Origin: a virus
IMG/VR virus record: IMGVR_UViG_3300037041_000469
Coordinates: 1 to 48,959 of that record
Length of the DNA: 48,959 nt
Reading direction: 5' to 3' (one strand)
Shown piece after piece: positions 21,173 through 28,195 of the stretch; position 1 is the stretch's first letter, and each line of letters begins with the position of its first letter. The notes under the pieces were generated by a model that was given only the letters and a program-made list of their open reading frames with translations, did no database searches and was not told where the DNA came from. The translations under genes were made by a program, and so were the position numbers.

Positions 21173-21755
21173 TTTCTTCCAATGTTGCCAATTCTACATC
21201 GTTTTCCGATTCCTCCGCTCCACGGACATATTCGCCGGATACAATTTCGATTTTATCTGCTTTTTGCGGGCCAGTAACATGGAGCTGAATCATTGCGTTT
21301 ACGCTTAATCCCTTTCTATCGTGCATATTATTCTCATCAAGTCCCAACGCTCTCGTTGCAATCTTTTCGTATTCCGCGAGAATATCCAGACGGGCGGCTT
21401 GCTCTTTAATGTTCCCCGACTTGTGTCTCTCTTCGATTTGTTTTCTCTCCGCCGCAATCTCGCGCAGCATAAATTGGTAATGATTAGCGGTTTCTGCTAC
21501 CATCAGGTCTTCCAACTTTGGCGCAACGACATTCGCCACTTGCTCTCTAAGGCGTTTTCTCTTTTCAATCCACTTCCCTTTCACCATGCAATTCTTCAAG
21601 TAGAATTTGCTCATTTGAGCGAACTCAGGCAGTTTCAGAATGTCCGACATTTCCGCGCCTCCCATGAATAAAGTTTCGATCCGCTCCATGTCCCACTTCT
21701 TCCTGCCTTTCCCTCGGCCTAACTTTTCGCTGTTCAATTCCGGTGTTTTGTTCAT
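21159..21755 (-). CDS. Putative small terminase subunit-like protein
   Basis: A 198-residue protein starting at the ATG at 21755. The N-terminal part (MERIETLFMGGAEMSDILKL; QMSKFYLKNCMVKGKWIEKR) looks like a DNA-binding helix-turn-helix. The middle is a long helix (HYQFMLREIAAERKQIEERH) and the C-terminal part is acidic, after a KIEIVSGEYVRG strand. This helix-turn-helix plus coiled-coil plus C-terminal strand order is usual for small terminase subunits, which recognise packaging sites. It is the only minus-strand gene among plus-strand genes here and far from the large subunit, so the call is tentative; it could be a regulator. Confidence 0.4.
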   Translation of the reverse strand: MNKTPELNSEKLGRGKGRKKWDMERIETLFMGGAEMSDILKLPEFAQMSKFYLKNCMVKGKWIEKRKRLREQVANVVAPKLEDLMVAETANHYQFMLREIAAERKQIEERHKSGNIKEQAARLDILAEYEKIATRALGLDENNMHDRKGLSVNAMIQLHVTGPQKADKIEIVSGEYVRGAEESENDVELATLEESGEG

Positions 21756-21796
21756 AGTTGAGTATTTACAAAACACTGATAAATTGTCAAATGAAT

Positions 21797-21830
21797 TTCC
21801 CTCCACAACGCAACAAACAAACCCAATAAA
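21797..21830 (+). repeat. TTCCCTCCACA leader, copy 3
   Basis: The 11-mer at 21797-21807 followed by 23 A/C-rich bases and the ATG at 21831. It lies upstream of the plus-strand helicase operon. Confidence 0.6.
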
Positions 21831-21983
21831 ATGAAAGCAACCGAAAAAAACGAAGCAACCTGCCTTCCACCGGAAGTCTATATTCGACTTTGGCAAAAGG
21901 CCGAAAAATCAACTGAGATGCCTCGGTTCAAGTCAACCGTGTATCCCAACCCTAACATCAAAACCATCCCATTCAAACGATGA
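21831..21983 (+). CDS. Small hypothetical protein
   Basis: A 50-residue basic protein (ATCLPPEVYIRLWQKAEKST). It follows a TTCCCTCCACA leader, and its stop overlaps the next start (ATGA), which supports it. Confidence 0.5.
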   Translation: MKATEKNEATCLPPEVYIRLWQKAEKSTEMPRFKSTVYPNPNIKTIPFKR

Positions 21984-22168
21984 GAACTTACACCATGCAC
22001 AAACAGAAACCTTTGTTCCGATTCAAAGATTCCCCGCTTTCTGGTGAGTCTGTTAAACGGGAAATGATGGAAGCTCTGGAGGCGGTCTTGGATTGCTACG
22101 GCGATTCTGACTCTCTTCTTATGATGCAATGCAAGGCGGCTCTCGATAGAGCAAGGAGAAACCCATGA
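21980..22168 (+). CDS. Small helical hypothetical protein
   Basis: A 62-residue protein (SGESVKREMMEALEAVLDCY; MMQCKAALDRARRNP), mostly helical. It is ATGA-coupled to the helicase gene. No family is recognised. Confidence 0.55.
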   Translation: MRTYTMHKQKPLFRFKDSPLSGESVKREMMEALEAVLDCYGDSDSLLMMQCKAALDRARRNP

Positions 22169-23781
22169 ATATCCACGATTTGATGGCAACTGTTGAGTGG
22201 TCACAACCCATTCAACTAAATACAAAACGAGGAGTCCGCTTGCTAAAGAAAGCACCTATCGAGCAAGCTTTCTGGAAGGTTTATGGCGAAGATAAAGAGC
22301 TATTCAAGAAGCAGATGGGTGACGCTGGCATTCAGCTTGGCAAGTTCCGCGATGAGTGGCAGCTTACTTGGTGGTCAGACGATCAGCTTAAATTTAAGCA
22401 GATTATCGTTTCCGATACTCAAGCTGAAGCGGTTCAAGAATTAGAGTTAATCCCTCTGCTGCACCCCGAAGGCTTGTTAGAGTATCAGTTGACCAGCGTC
22501 CAGATGGGCGTTGCCAGCATGAATAAGTATAATCGCGCCCTGCTTGGGCATTCCACGGGAGTTGGTAAAACATTCTGCGCCCTCGGCATTGCCAGAGAAC
22601 TTGGCAAACGAGTTGCGGTTATTTGTCCCAAACCGATTACCACTGATTGGCATCGTGCTGCGAAGATGATGGGTGTAAATGTATATGACATAGCGGGTTG
22701 GGAGTGGGTCAAAACTGGAAAGAGCCAGATGGGAAGATGGACGGACGATAAGAAGAAAGAATTCCGCTTCATGCTGCCTCCCGATGTTATGCTGATCTTT
22801 GACGAAGTTCATCGTGGCAAAGGCGAGGCAACCCAAAACGCTTATCTGGTCAGAGATTCAGTAGTCCAGAACATCCCTGCCATTGCTCTGTCTGCTACCA
22901 TTGCCGACGATCCTACTAAGTTGTGGGCATTGGGTCAGTTCCTCGGTCTGCACCAAGGCGGGAAAGACTACTTCCGATTCCTCAGTCAGAACGGATGCAG
23001 GAAGACCCGATTCGGTATGCAGTTCACTGGAGGGCATTCTGTCCTAAAGAAGTTGCACTCTCGTATCTATCCAGAAAGAGGCAATCGTCTTAGACACTCT
23101 GACCTTGGTGACGCATTCCCCGAAACGCTAATCAAAGCCAAAGCCTTCGACATGGACAACGCCAAGAAGATTGCCAATGAATACGACGACCTCTGCAATC
23201 GGATTGAAGAGTTGCGCGGCCTTGAAAACTTCTCGGCTAATGTTCTGGCAGAACAAACCAGAGCAAGACAACGAATCGAACTCCACAAGGCTCCAGCGGT
23301 TTGCGCTATGGTCAGAGACATGATCGAAGAAGGTAACTCTGTATTCGTAGCGGTGAACTACTCGGAGACACGCAAGTTCATTCTGGATGAGCTAAAGACA
23401 ACCTGTTCAATCCACGGAGGACAGGATGAGATGGAAAGGCGGGGAAACATTGATGCTTTCCAGCGCGATGACTCACGGGTTATCGTGGGGATAATTCAAG
23501 CGTGCAGAGAAGGATTGAACCTCCACGATCTCAACGGCAACCATCCCCGTGTTGCGCTAATCATGCCTTCGCCTTCCGTTTTCGACTTAAAACAGGTCTT
23601 AGGCCGAGTCCATAGATCAGGCGGTAAGTCAAAGTCCTTGCAATACATCGTGTATGCCGCTGGCGTAGGGATTGAAGAATCAATCTGCGAGAAGTTAGAT
23701 GCCAAGCTCAAGAGGCTCGATGTCTTGGCAGATGGAGAAGTCGATCCTACAATCTCACTTGCTCCCAAAGAAGTAGCCTAA
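22165..23781 (+). CDS. SF2 helicase (SNF2/DEAD-like)
   Basis: A 538-residue superfamily 2 helicase or translocase. It has a Q-like region LLEYQLTSVQMGVASMNKYN, motif I STGVGKT (GKT at residues 134-136), motif II DEVH (213-216), motif III LSATIADDPTKLWALG, and a C-terminal RecA domain with VFVAVNYSETRK, GIIQACREGLNLHDL and motif VI QVLGRVHRSGGKSKS. It would work in phage recombination or replication. It ends the plus-strand block and is followed by a strong terminator. A dispersed palindrome lies in its N-terminal part. Confidence 0.88.
   Translation: MNIHDLMATVEWSQPIQLNTKRGVRLLKKAPIEQAFWKVYGEDKELFKKQMGDAGIQLGKFRDEWQLTWWSDDQLKFKQIIVSDTQAEAVQELELIPLLHPEGLLEYQLTSVQMGVASMNKYNRALLGHSTGVGKTFCALGIARELGKRVAVICPKPITTDWHRAAKMMGVNVYDIAGWEWVKTGKSQMGRWTDDKKKEFRFMLPPDVMLIFDEVHRGKGEATQNAYLVRDSVVQNIPAIALSATIADDPTKLWALGQFLGLHQGGKDYFRFLSQNGCRKTRFGMQFTGGHSVLKKLHSRIYPERGNRLRHSDLGDAFPETLIKAKAFDMDNAKKIANEYDDLCNRIEELRGLENFSANVLAEQTRARQRIELHKAPAVCAMVRDMIEEGNSVFVAVNYSETRKFILDELKTTCSIHGGQDEMERRGNIDAFQRDDSRVIVGIIQACREGLNLHDLNGNHPRVALIMPSPSVFDLKQVLGRVHRSGGKSKSLQYIVYAAGVGIEESICEKLDAKLKRLDVLADGEVDPTISLAPKEVA
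22403..22418. repeat. Dispersed palindrome, site 8
   Basis: TTATCGTTTCCGATAC inside the helicase gene, read as I-I-V-S-D-T. Confidence 0.88.
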
Positions 23782-23794
23782 TCTAAAAAGCAAG

Positions 23795-23830
23795 AAGCCC
23801 ACCAAGGAGAAATCCAAGGTGGGCTTTTTT
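23795..23830 (+). terminator. Rho-independent terminator
   Basis: AAGCCCACC (23795-23803) pairs with GGTGGGCTT (23818-23826) around a 14-nt loop, followed by a T-run on the plus strand. It lies between convergent blocks. The minus-strand 3' side has a weaker T-tract, so it may stop transcripts from both directions. Confidence 0.88.
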
Positions 23831-23840
23831 GCGTTAATGG

Positions 23841-24131
23841 TTAGCTGATAATCCGAGAAGGTTCTTCTTTCTCCTCTTCCTTATCGAATCGCTTACGGAA
23901 TTGGGACTCGCGGTAATAAAAGAACGCCAATTCCATGTGCTTGATGGCTTCAAACCCTTCACCCTTACGGGATTCTGATTTGATGACCATCATTGATGCT
24001 GTATGCAATATGCTTGCCATTGCATGGACTCGTTCGTTTAGTGTCTCGTTGTCGCATTTATGGAAACTAAAGGCTTCCAGAATTGATTTCGAGGTTTCGT
24101 TTTGTGGTGTTGGTGTTGTTTGTTCTGACAT
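23841..24131 (-). CDS. Small helical protein, possible anti-defence sponge-like
   Basis: A 96-residue, all-helical protein. It has a Thr/Pro-rich start, a helix (NERVHAMASILHTASMMVIK), a Gly/Ser turn with basic residues (SESRKGEG) and a second helix (FEAIKHMELAFFYYRESQFR), then a Glu/Lys tail. The two-helix pattern with 'x-E-A-I-x-H-x-E-x-A' after a short turn reminds me of Acb2-type cyclic-nucleotide-binding phage proteins, but I cannot verify this. It is the last gene of the minus-strand DNA-metabolism block. Confidence 0.5.
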   Translation of the reverse strand: MSEQTTPTPQNETSKSILEAFSFHKCDNETLNERVHAMASILHTASMMVIKSESRKGEGFEAIKHMELAFFYYRESQFRKRFDKEEEKEEPSRIIS

Positions 24132-24134
24132 AAA

Positions 24135-24482
24135 TTATTTTGTTTGTATTGCTTCCAGCATTGTATTTATTTCTTCTTCAGTTAGATTGAATTGAACCAT
24201 GAGTTCCTGCTTCTTTGCAAGACCCTTGCGCCTCTTATCCAAGTCAAACATAGCTTCTTTCATTGCTTCCTCTTGCACTTCAAATACTTCTTTGAAGTGA
24301 TCTGTTTTCAGTCTATCAAATTTTCTGACTGGAAGCAGTCGCGCAATTTGATATTCGTATTCCCAACCTAACAAGTCGCAGAGTTCTTTAACGGAGTAAA
24401 CAAAGCCTTGGTAGCTTGATATTACTTTCCTCATTGCGGTTTGTGCTTCCTTCCAACTTTCTGGTAGATTTTTATCTTTCAT
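24135..24482 (-). CDS. Hypothetical protein
   Basis: A 115-residue protein with a possible helix-turn-helix (VYSVKELCDLLGWEYEYQIA) followed by a long charged helix. No family is recognised. It is separated by only 3 bases from each neighbouring gene, so it belongs to the same operon. Confidence 0.55.
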   Translation of the reverse strand: MKDKNLPESWKEAQTAMRKVISSYQGFVYSVKELCDLLGWEYEYQIARLLPVRKFDRLKTDHFKEVFEVQEEAMKEAMFDLDKRRKGLAKKQELMVQFNLTEEEINTMLEAIQTK

Positions 24483-24485
24483 TTC

Positions 24486-25472
24486 TTACGCTTCTTTCAA
24501 GAATTTCAGCCAATCGTTTTCTGCTGGATCGAACCATGACTTGTCGGACAGGTCGATCAGTAGTTGGTGTTCCTGCACTTCCTCTGGCATATTGCGGAGG
24601 ACTTCTGAGTTGGAGAAGTTGCCGACATTGAGGAGCAAGAAGCGGTGACCCGCTGGCTTGTCGTCTTTACCTTGCTCGCTACGCACTCGGTTGCGAACCT
24701 CAGTCGAGGATAGCTTCTCGGTCTTTGCTGCCTCAAGAAGTTCACTTTGCTTCTGTGCGTTGGTCTTCTCGTCGCCGAAGTTAGCGTTGCCAATCTCACG
24801 ATAGACTGTGAATGGTAGCATTGGGTCACGCTTTGCAGCAGGGAATGCGCGGCAAGCACGGGCATAACCGGAGACAGTTGGATAGCTTTTCTTGAATTGG
24901 GAGCAGAGTTGGTTCACTACATCTTCATGCCCTGCGTTCTCCAAGGCTACCACCGAATCACCGATGATCCATTGTGCGCCTGATTCCAGAGTCAAACCGA
25001 AAGCGAATGCTGCTACCCAGTCCTTCATATCTACTTCACCTTTTGGAACGCACTGAGTCATTCCCGATCCGATGTCGAACTTCTGAGTAAACGATGAGAG
25101 TTCCAATCCGTTCTTCACACTCTCCACAAGGGCGAGGGATTCGTTGACTTCGATAGGCTCATCTTCGGTCAGTTCAACCTCAACTTCTTCCACTACTGGA
25201 TTGGCAAGGCGTTCTTCTGCCATTTCCTCGGCCATATCGAGGTCGGCACTCATCTTCTCAAACATCTCCAGCATTTCATCTGGCGCATCGTCTTCAAGGT
25301 ATTCGTTCTTCGTTACTTTCGACCATGCTTTTTTGATATGGGTTTCGGTGATGTTGATACCCGGCCATTCGGTCTTAACGAACTCGCCCATTTGGCGAAG
25401 GTATGTGGACAGAGGGACAATGATTCCCTCTTGAGTTGGGCTGAACAATTCTAATTCTGGTTTCTTTTTCAT
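24486..25472 (-). CDS. Protein with a ParB/KorB-like C-terminal domain
   Basis: A 328-residue protein. The N-terminal half is acidic (residues 60-115 very Glu-rich). The C-terminal half has WIIGDSVVALENAG, SYPTVSGYARACRAFPAAKR and LLEAAKTEKLSSTEVRNRVR. This matches a G-D ... helix-turn-helix ... 'lL-x-x-A-x-x-x-x-l-S-x-x-E-x-R' layout found in a group of phage DNA-binding proteins distantly like the ParB/KorB helix-turn-helix. It could bind the dispersed palindromes, as ParB proteins bind 16-bp palindromic parS sites, but this is speculation. Confidence 0.5.
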   Translation of the reverse strand: MKKKPELELFSPTQEGIIVPLSTYLRQMGEFVKTEWPGINITETHIKKAWSKVTKNEYLEDDAPDEMLEMFEKMSADLDMAEEMAEERLANPVVEEVEVELTEDEPIEVNESLALVESVKNGLELSSFTQKFDIGSGMTQCVPKGEVDMKDWVAAFAFGLTLESGAQWIIGDSVVALENAGHEDVVNQLCSQFKKSYPTVSGYARACRAFPAAKRDPMLPFTVYREIGNANFGDEKTNAQKQSELLEAAKTEKLSSTEVRNRVRSEQGKDDKPAGHRFLLLNVGNFSNSEVLRNMPEEVQEHQLLIDLSDKSWFDPAENDWLKFLKEA

Positions 25473-25511
25473 TTTGGTGTTATTAGGTTGGGTGTTCTGG
25501 GGAGAACAGAA

Positions 25512-26330
25512 TCAATATGGAATCTCGTCTGCTTCCTCTTCTACAGGGGCATCGAGGTTGAGGTCTATCGCGGCTTGCTCTACGCACTTAGCGAATGGAG
25601 TTGTGAATCCTTTCTCCAAGTAGAATTGGTAGAGTTTGGTGAGTGCAGGTTTACCGATTGCACCGAGTTTCTTATCCTTCTGTGATCCACTTGGGACAAT
25701 AGCAGATGCCCAGTCAGCAGGGTCGAGTTGCGCTGGCTCTTCAACTTTAGGTTCAGACTTTGATTCTGACTTGGAGATGGCAACTCCCTTTCGGTTAGCT
25801 TCGATGAAGACTGACGAGACATATGCCCGAAGAGTCTCCTCATCTGTGACCTTGCCGAGGTATGCCATGCGGACAAGGCTATCAATGTAAAGGTGAGTCT
25901 CCACGATCTTATCCAATTCCTGCTCTGGATTATCGGTTACGATACTCTTGGGTGTTGATGCAACACGGGGTGGTTCTTCATTCACGCCATCGTATTCCAC
26001 CTTCGCCGAAGCTGAAACCTTGATGACTTGGTTGCAAATCTGCTTACCTTCTTTGTTTTCGTATTTTTCTTCTGCAAATGTAACGCCATTCAACCCTTGC
26101 TTTCCGCGAGTTGAAGATAAGGTTACAATTCTATTTCTTACTGAATCTTTTTGTTCGTTGTTACAAAAAGTTATTTTGTAAGCGTTTCCATCAATTTCAA
26201 TTTCTCCATCTTGGAAGTTCTTTTCGCCATACTTTGTATTTACATTTCTTGCTTTGTATAGTTTGGTGATCTTCCCTGTTACTTTCTTGATGATGTCTTC
26301 TGGCTCAATGCCTTCTAATTGGTTACTCAT
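25512..26330 (-). CDS. Single-stranded DNA-binding-like protein
   Basis: A 272-residue protein. The N-terminal ~120 residues alternate short strands (GKITKLYKARNVNTKYGEK; QICNQVIKVSASAKVEYDG) in a way that fits an OB fold. A charged, low-complexity linker follows. The extreme C-terminus reads EEEADEIPY, very like the acidic, hydrophobic-ended tail (DDDIPF) by which bacterial SSB recruits partners. It lies in a cluster with a PD-(D/E)XK nuclease, fitting a role in replication or recombination. It is larger than typical SSB and divergent. Confidence 0.5.
   Translation of the reverse strand: MSNQLEGIEPEDIIKKVTGKITKLYKARNVNTKYGEKNFQDGEIEIDGNAYKITFCNNEQKDSVRNRIVTLSSTRGKQGLNGVTFAEEKYENKEGKQICNQVIKVSASAKVEYDGVNEEPPRVASTPKSIVTDNPEQELDKIVETHLYIDSLVRMAYLGKVTDEETLRAYVSSVFIEANRKGVAISKSESKSEPKVEEPAQLDPADWASAIVPSGSQKDKKLGAIGKPALTKLYQFYLEKGFTTPFAKCVEQAAIDLNLDAPVEEEADEIPY
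25930..25945. repeat. Dispersed palindrome, site 9
   Basis: TTATCGGTTACGATAC inside the SSB-like gene, read on the minus strand as S-I-V-T-D-N. Confidence 0.88.
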
Positions 26331-26335
26331 TTGAT

Positions 26336-26548
26336 TTATATTTTTTCTATTAAACTTTTGCGTTCGAGGTATTCGTGGAGCTTGTCGGCAATATCTTCCA
26401 TGTTTTGCTTACATTGCGCGTTATTTTCTATTACTGATTTTGTTGCTATGGATGCAAGTATTCCCCATAATGCTCCAATAATTATTGGGTATATCCAAAA
26501 ATCAATTACATTACGTATTCTGACTCTGATGATATAAGGTAATTTCAT
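26336..26548 (-). CDS. Small membrane protein
   Basis: A 70-residue protein with one membrane segment (VIDFWIYPIIIGALWGILAS) flanked by basic residues, and a helical C-terminus. It is packed tightly between two genes of the minus-strand block. The function is unknown. Confidence 0.55.
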   Translation of the reverse strand: MKLPYIIRVRIRNVIDFWIYPIIIGALWGILASIATKSVIENNAQCKQNMEDIADKLHEYLERKSLIEKI

Positions 26549-26782
26549 TTACCAGTTTTCTTCGTTTACTTCCAGTTCTTTGATTTCTTTGGTTGCTTTG
26601 TCGTAGATGCGATAGAAGTCCGCTAACCCACCGAGGGAGATTCGGATTTCCCATCGACTGATCGGGTCAACAGTTTCGTCTATGCTTGCTGGAGGTTGGT
26701 TTGCCATCCAATCTAATGCTTCTTGCTTATTCTCTTCTGGAAGCATCTCCAGTCTTTCAATAGGTGGTAGTCTCTTACTCAT
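26549..26782 (-). CDS. Small hypothetical protein
   Basis: A 77-residue acidic protein (PIERLEMLPEENKQEALDWM; ATKEIKELEVNEENW). It overlaps the end of the nuclease gene by 8 nt. No family is recognised. Confidence 0.55.
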   Translation of the reverse strand: MSKRLPPIERLEMLPEENKQEALDWMANQPPASIDETVDPISRWEIRISLGGLADFYRIYDKATKEIKELEVNEENW

Positions 26783-27644
26783 TTGATTTGTATGTTGCTT
26801 TGTAGTAGTGGCAGAAGGGTGCTACGGAGCAGTAACGCTCGCATCGCATATCCCCGCCGTTTCGTTTTTCGATTGAGTGTTTCGCGCCATAGGTAGGAAG
26901 GAGTTGTTGCGCTTCCTCAAATGTCTCGCACACTTTTGCTGCTCGTTTATTGCCGTCCTTCTTGATGGCAAAGGTATCTGGTTTAGCCCAGCGTTCCTTT
27001 GGATCACAACACGGAATGGTATCGTCTGGCATAGCCGCTGCTGCTTGGTGAAGTTTAACCCTCTCCGTAGCGTAGCGGACTACCTCTTCGTTATCCCACA
27101 ATGGTATGTCAACGATGTGGACTGCACACTGGGGATACTCTTTGTCAAACTCAGCCTTGCTCGCCTGCCAATCCCGAAGGATGGCGACGATCTGGAGTTT
27201 CTTTGGCGAGTAGCCATATTCTCTCCAAAGCATTGCGTTGCAATTGAGTTGCATTACCCACTCATTTTTCTGTCCGAGTAGGAAAGAGAAGACTGATGTT
27301 ACTTTAAAGTCGGAAAGAACGCCCTTCTCAACTTCGTATAGATCAGTCTGACCCGTGAGTGTCCAACCATTAATCTCTTTATAGAGACGCTTTTCAGTCA
27401 TCTCTTCTTCGCCGCCTGCCAATTCAAGAACCTTGTGAACCGACTGACCGAGTAATGCCCACACCCTATCGGATGCGTCTTCTACAATCTGGTCGGAATA
27501 CCTTTTCTTGAGTTGGTTAATCTTCGGTGGCCCGATAAGGGTAGTCACCGAGATGTCTGCCTTCTTAGTTCCTGCCATATACCCGTCATGGGATAGGGCG
27601 CGAAACATAGGGGCAGGAAGGTCGTATTGATTAGTTATCGTCAT
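26775..27644 (-). CDS. PD-(D/E)XK nuclease, RecB/Cas4-like
   Basis: A 289-residue nuclease. It has GQSVHKVLE with His70, TGQTDLYEV with Asp101, and GVLSDFKVT with Asp112 and Lys114, followed by a Gln-rich helix (WVMQLNCNAMLWREYGY): the order of the RecB-type PD-(D/E)XK fold. The C-terminus carries CERYCSVAPFC plus an upstream Cys pair (PCCDP), which could hold an iron-sulfur cluster as in Cas4 or AddB-type nucleases. It is probably a recombination exonuclease working with the SSB-like protein and SF2 helicase. Confidence 0.82.
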   Translation of the reverse strand: MTITNQYDLPAPMFRALSHDGYMAGTKKADISVTTLIGPPKINQLKKRYSDQIVEDASDRVWALLGQSVHKVLELAGGEEEMTEKRLYKEINGWTLTGQTDLYEVEKGVLSDFKVTSVFSFLLGQKNEWVMQLNCNAMLWREYGYSPKKLQIVAILRDWQASKAEFDKEYPQCAVHIVDIPLWDNEEVVRYATERVKLHQAAAAMPDDTIPCCDPKERWAKPDTFAIKKDGNKRAAKVCETFEEAQQLLPTYGAKHSIEKRNGGDMRCERYCSVAPFCHYYKATYKSNE

Positions 27645-27771
27645 TTGGTTCGTCCCAGTAAGTAGGTCGAATGCCTTGATCCATGTCGCGCATTGCGCAA
27701 CTATGGATGAACGATTCGTGTCTCGCCTCTTCGATCTCAGATGAAAGATCGTATTGGTCTTCGTCGTGCAT
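27631..27771 (-). CDS. Small acidic hypothetical protein
   Basis: A 46-residue, very acidic protein (MHDEDQYDLSSEIEEARHES; RPTYWDEPNDDN). Its ATG overlaps the preceding gene's stop (TAATG) and its end overlaps the nuclease start by 14 nt. These couplings are the evidence for it. Confidence 0.5.
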   Translation of the reverse strand: MHDEDQYDLSSEIEEARHESFIHSCAMRDMDQGIRPTYWDEPNDDN

Positions 27772-27989
27772 TATTCGGTAACTGCTGGAAGCTTGCCTTC
27801 AAAACAAACTGCGAGGATTTCCGACACGCCTTTAAGGTGGTCGCCAGTTTTGATGACTGCTGATGCACTTGCCAGATTGCCGAGATCGAACTTGCCATCC
27901 GCTGCCGTAGCAGAAATGAGGCGAAGGTAGATTTCTTTTTGAAGCTCACTTGGAGCGGTTGCTTTTGTAGGTGTAGGTTTATCTTTCAT
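27771..27989 (-). CDS. Small hypothetical protein, first gene of minus block
   Basis: A 72-residue protein (LQKEIYLRLISATAADGKFD; VSEILAVCFEGKLPAVTE). The ATG at 27989 is preferred; one 11 codons upstream (28022) is possible. It heads the operon running to 23841. No family is recognised. Confidence 0.5.
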   Translation of the reverse strand: MKDKPTPTKATAPSELQKEIYLRLISATAADGKFDLGNLASASAVIKTGDHLKGVSEILAVCFEGKLPAVTE

Positions 27990-28078
27990 TAGTGTTTTAT
28001 GGACGGGTGTTGTGCCGTTCACAAGACCAATCTACATTCTCCGATTATCGTGTCAACATTTTTTTGTAGTTTTTTTTA

Positions 28079-28094
28079 TTATCGTTTCCGATAA
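28079..28094. repeat. Dispersed palindrome, site 10
   Basis: TTATCGTTTCCGATAA, intergenic, directly after the terminator and upstream of the 27989 to 23841 operon, where an operator would be expected. Confidence 0.9.
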
Positions 28095-28096
28095 CA

Positions 28097-28130
28097 GAAA
28101 ACGCACCCCAGATTTTAGTCCGAGGTGCGT
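28097..28130 (-). terminator. Rho-independent terminator of the virion operon
   Basis: On the minus strand, ACGCACC (28130 to 28124) pairs with GGTGCGT (28107 to 28101), followed by TTTTC. It ends the transcript of the giant virion gene. Confidence 0.8.
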
Positions 28131-28195
28131 CCCCTAATGAATAACACGAAACAGCAACAAGCTGCGGAGGTAGATTACATGAGCCTCTGCGGGTG

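Larger units (their letters stand above)
28023..28195 (-). promoter_or_regulatory. Intergenic region between virion genes and DNA-metabolism block
   Basis: 173 bases with no gene. It holds the terminator of the upstream giant gene (28097-28130), a perfect palindrome (28079-28094) and an A-run on the transcribed strand. The promoter of the downstream block should lie at about 28022-28078, but no clear -35/-10 pair was seen. Confidence 0.4.
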
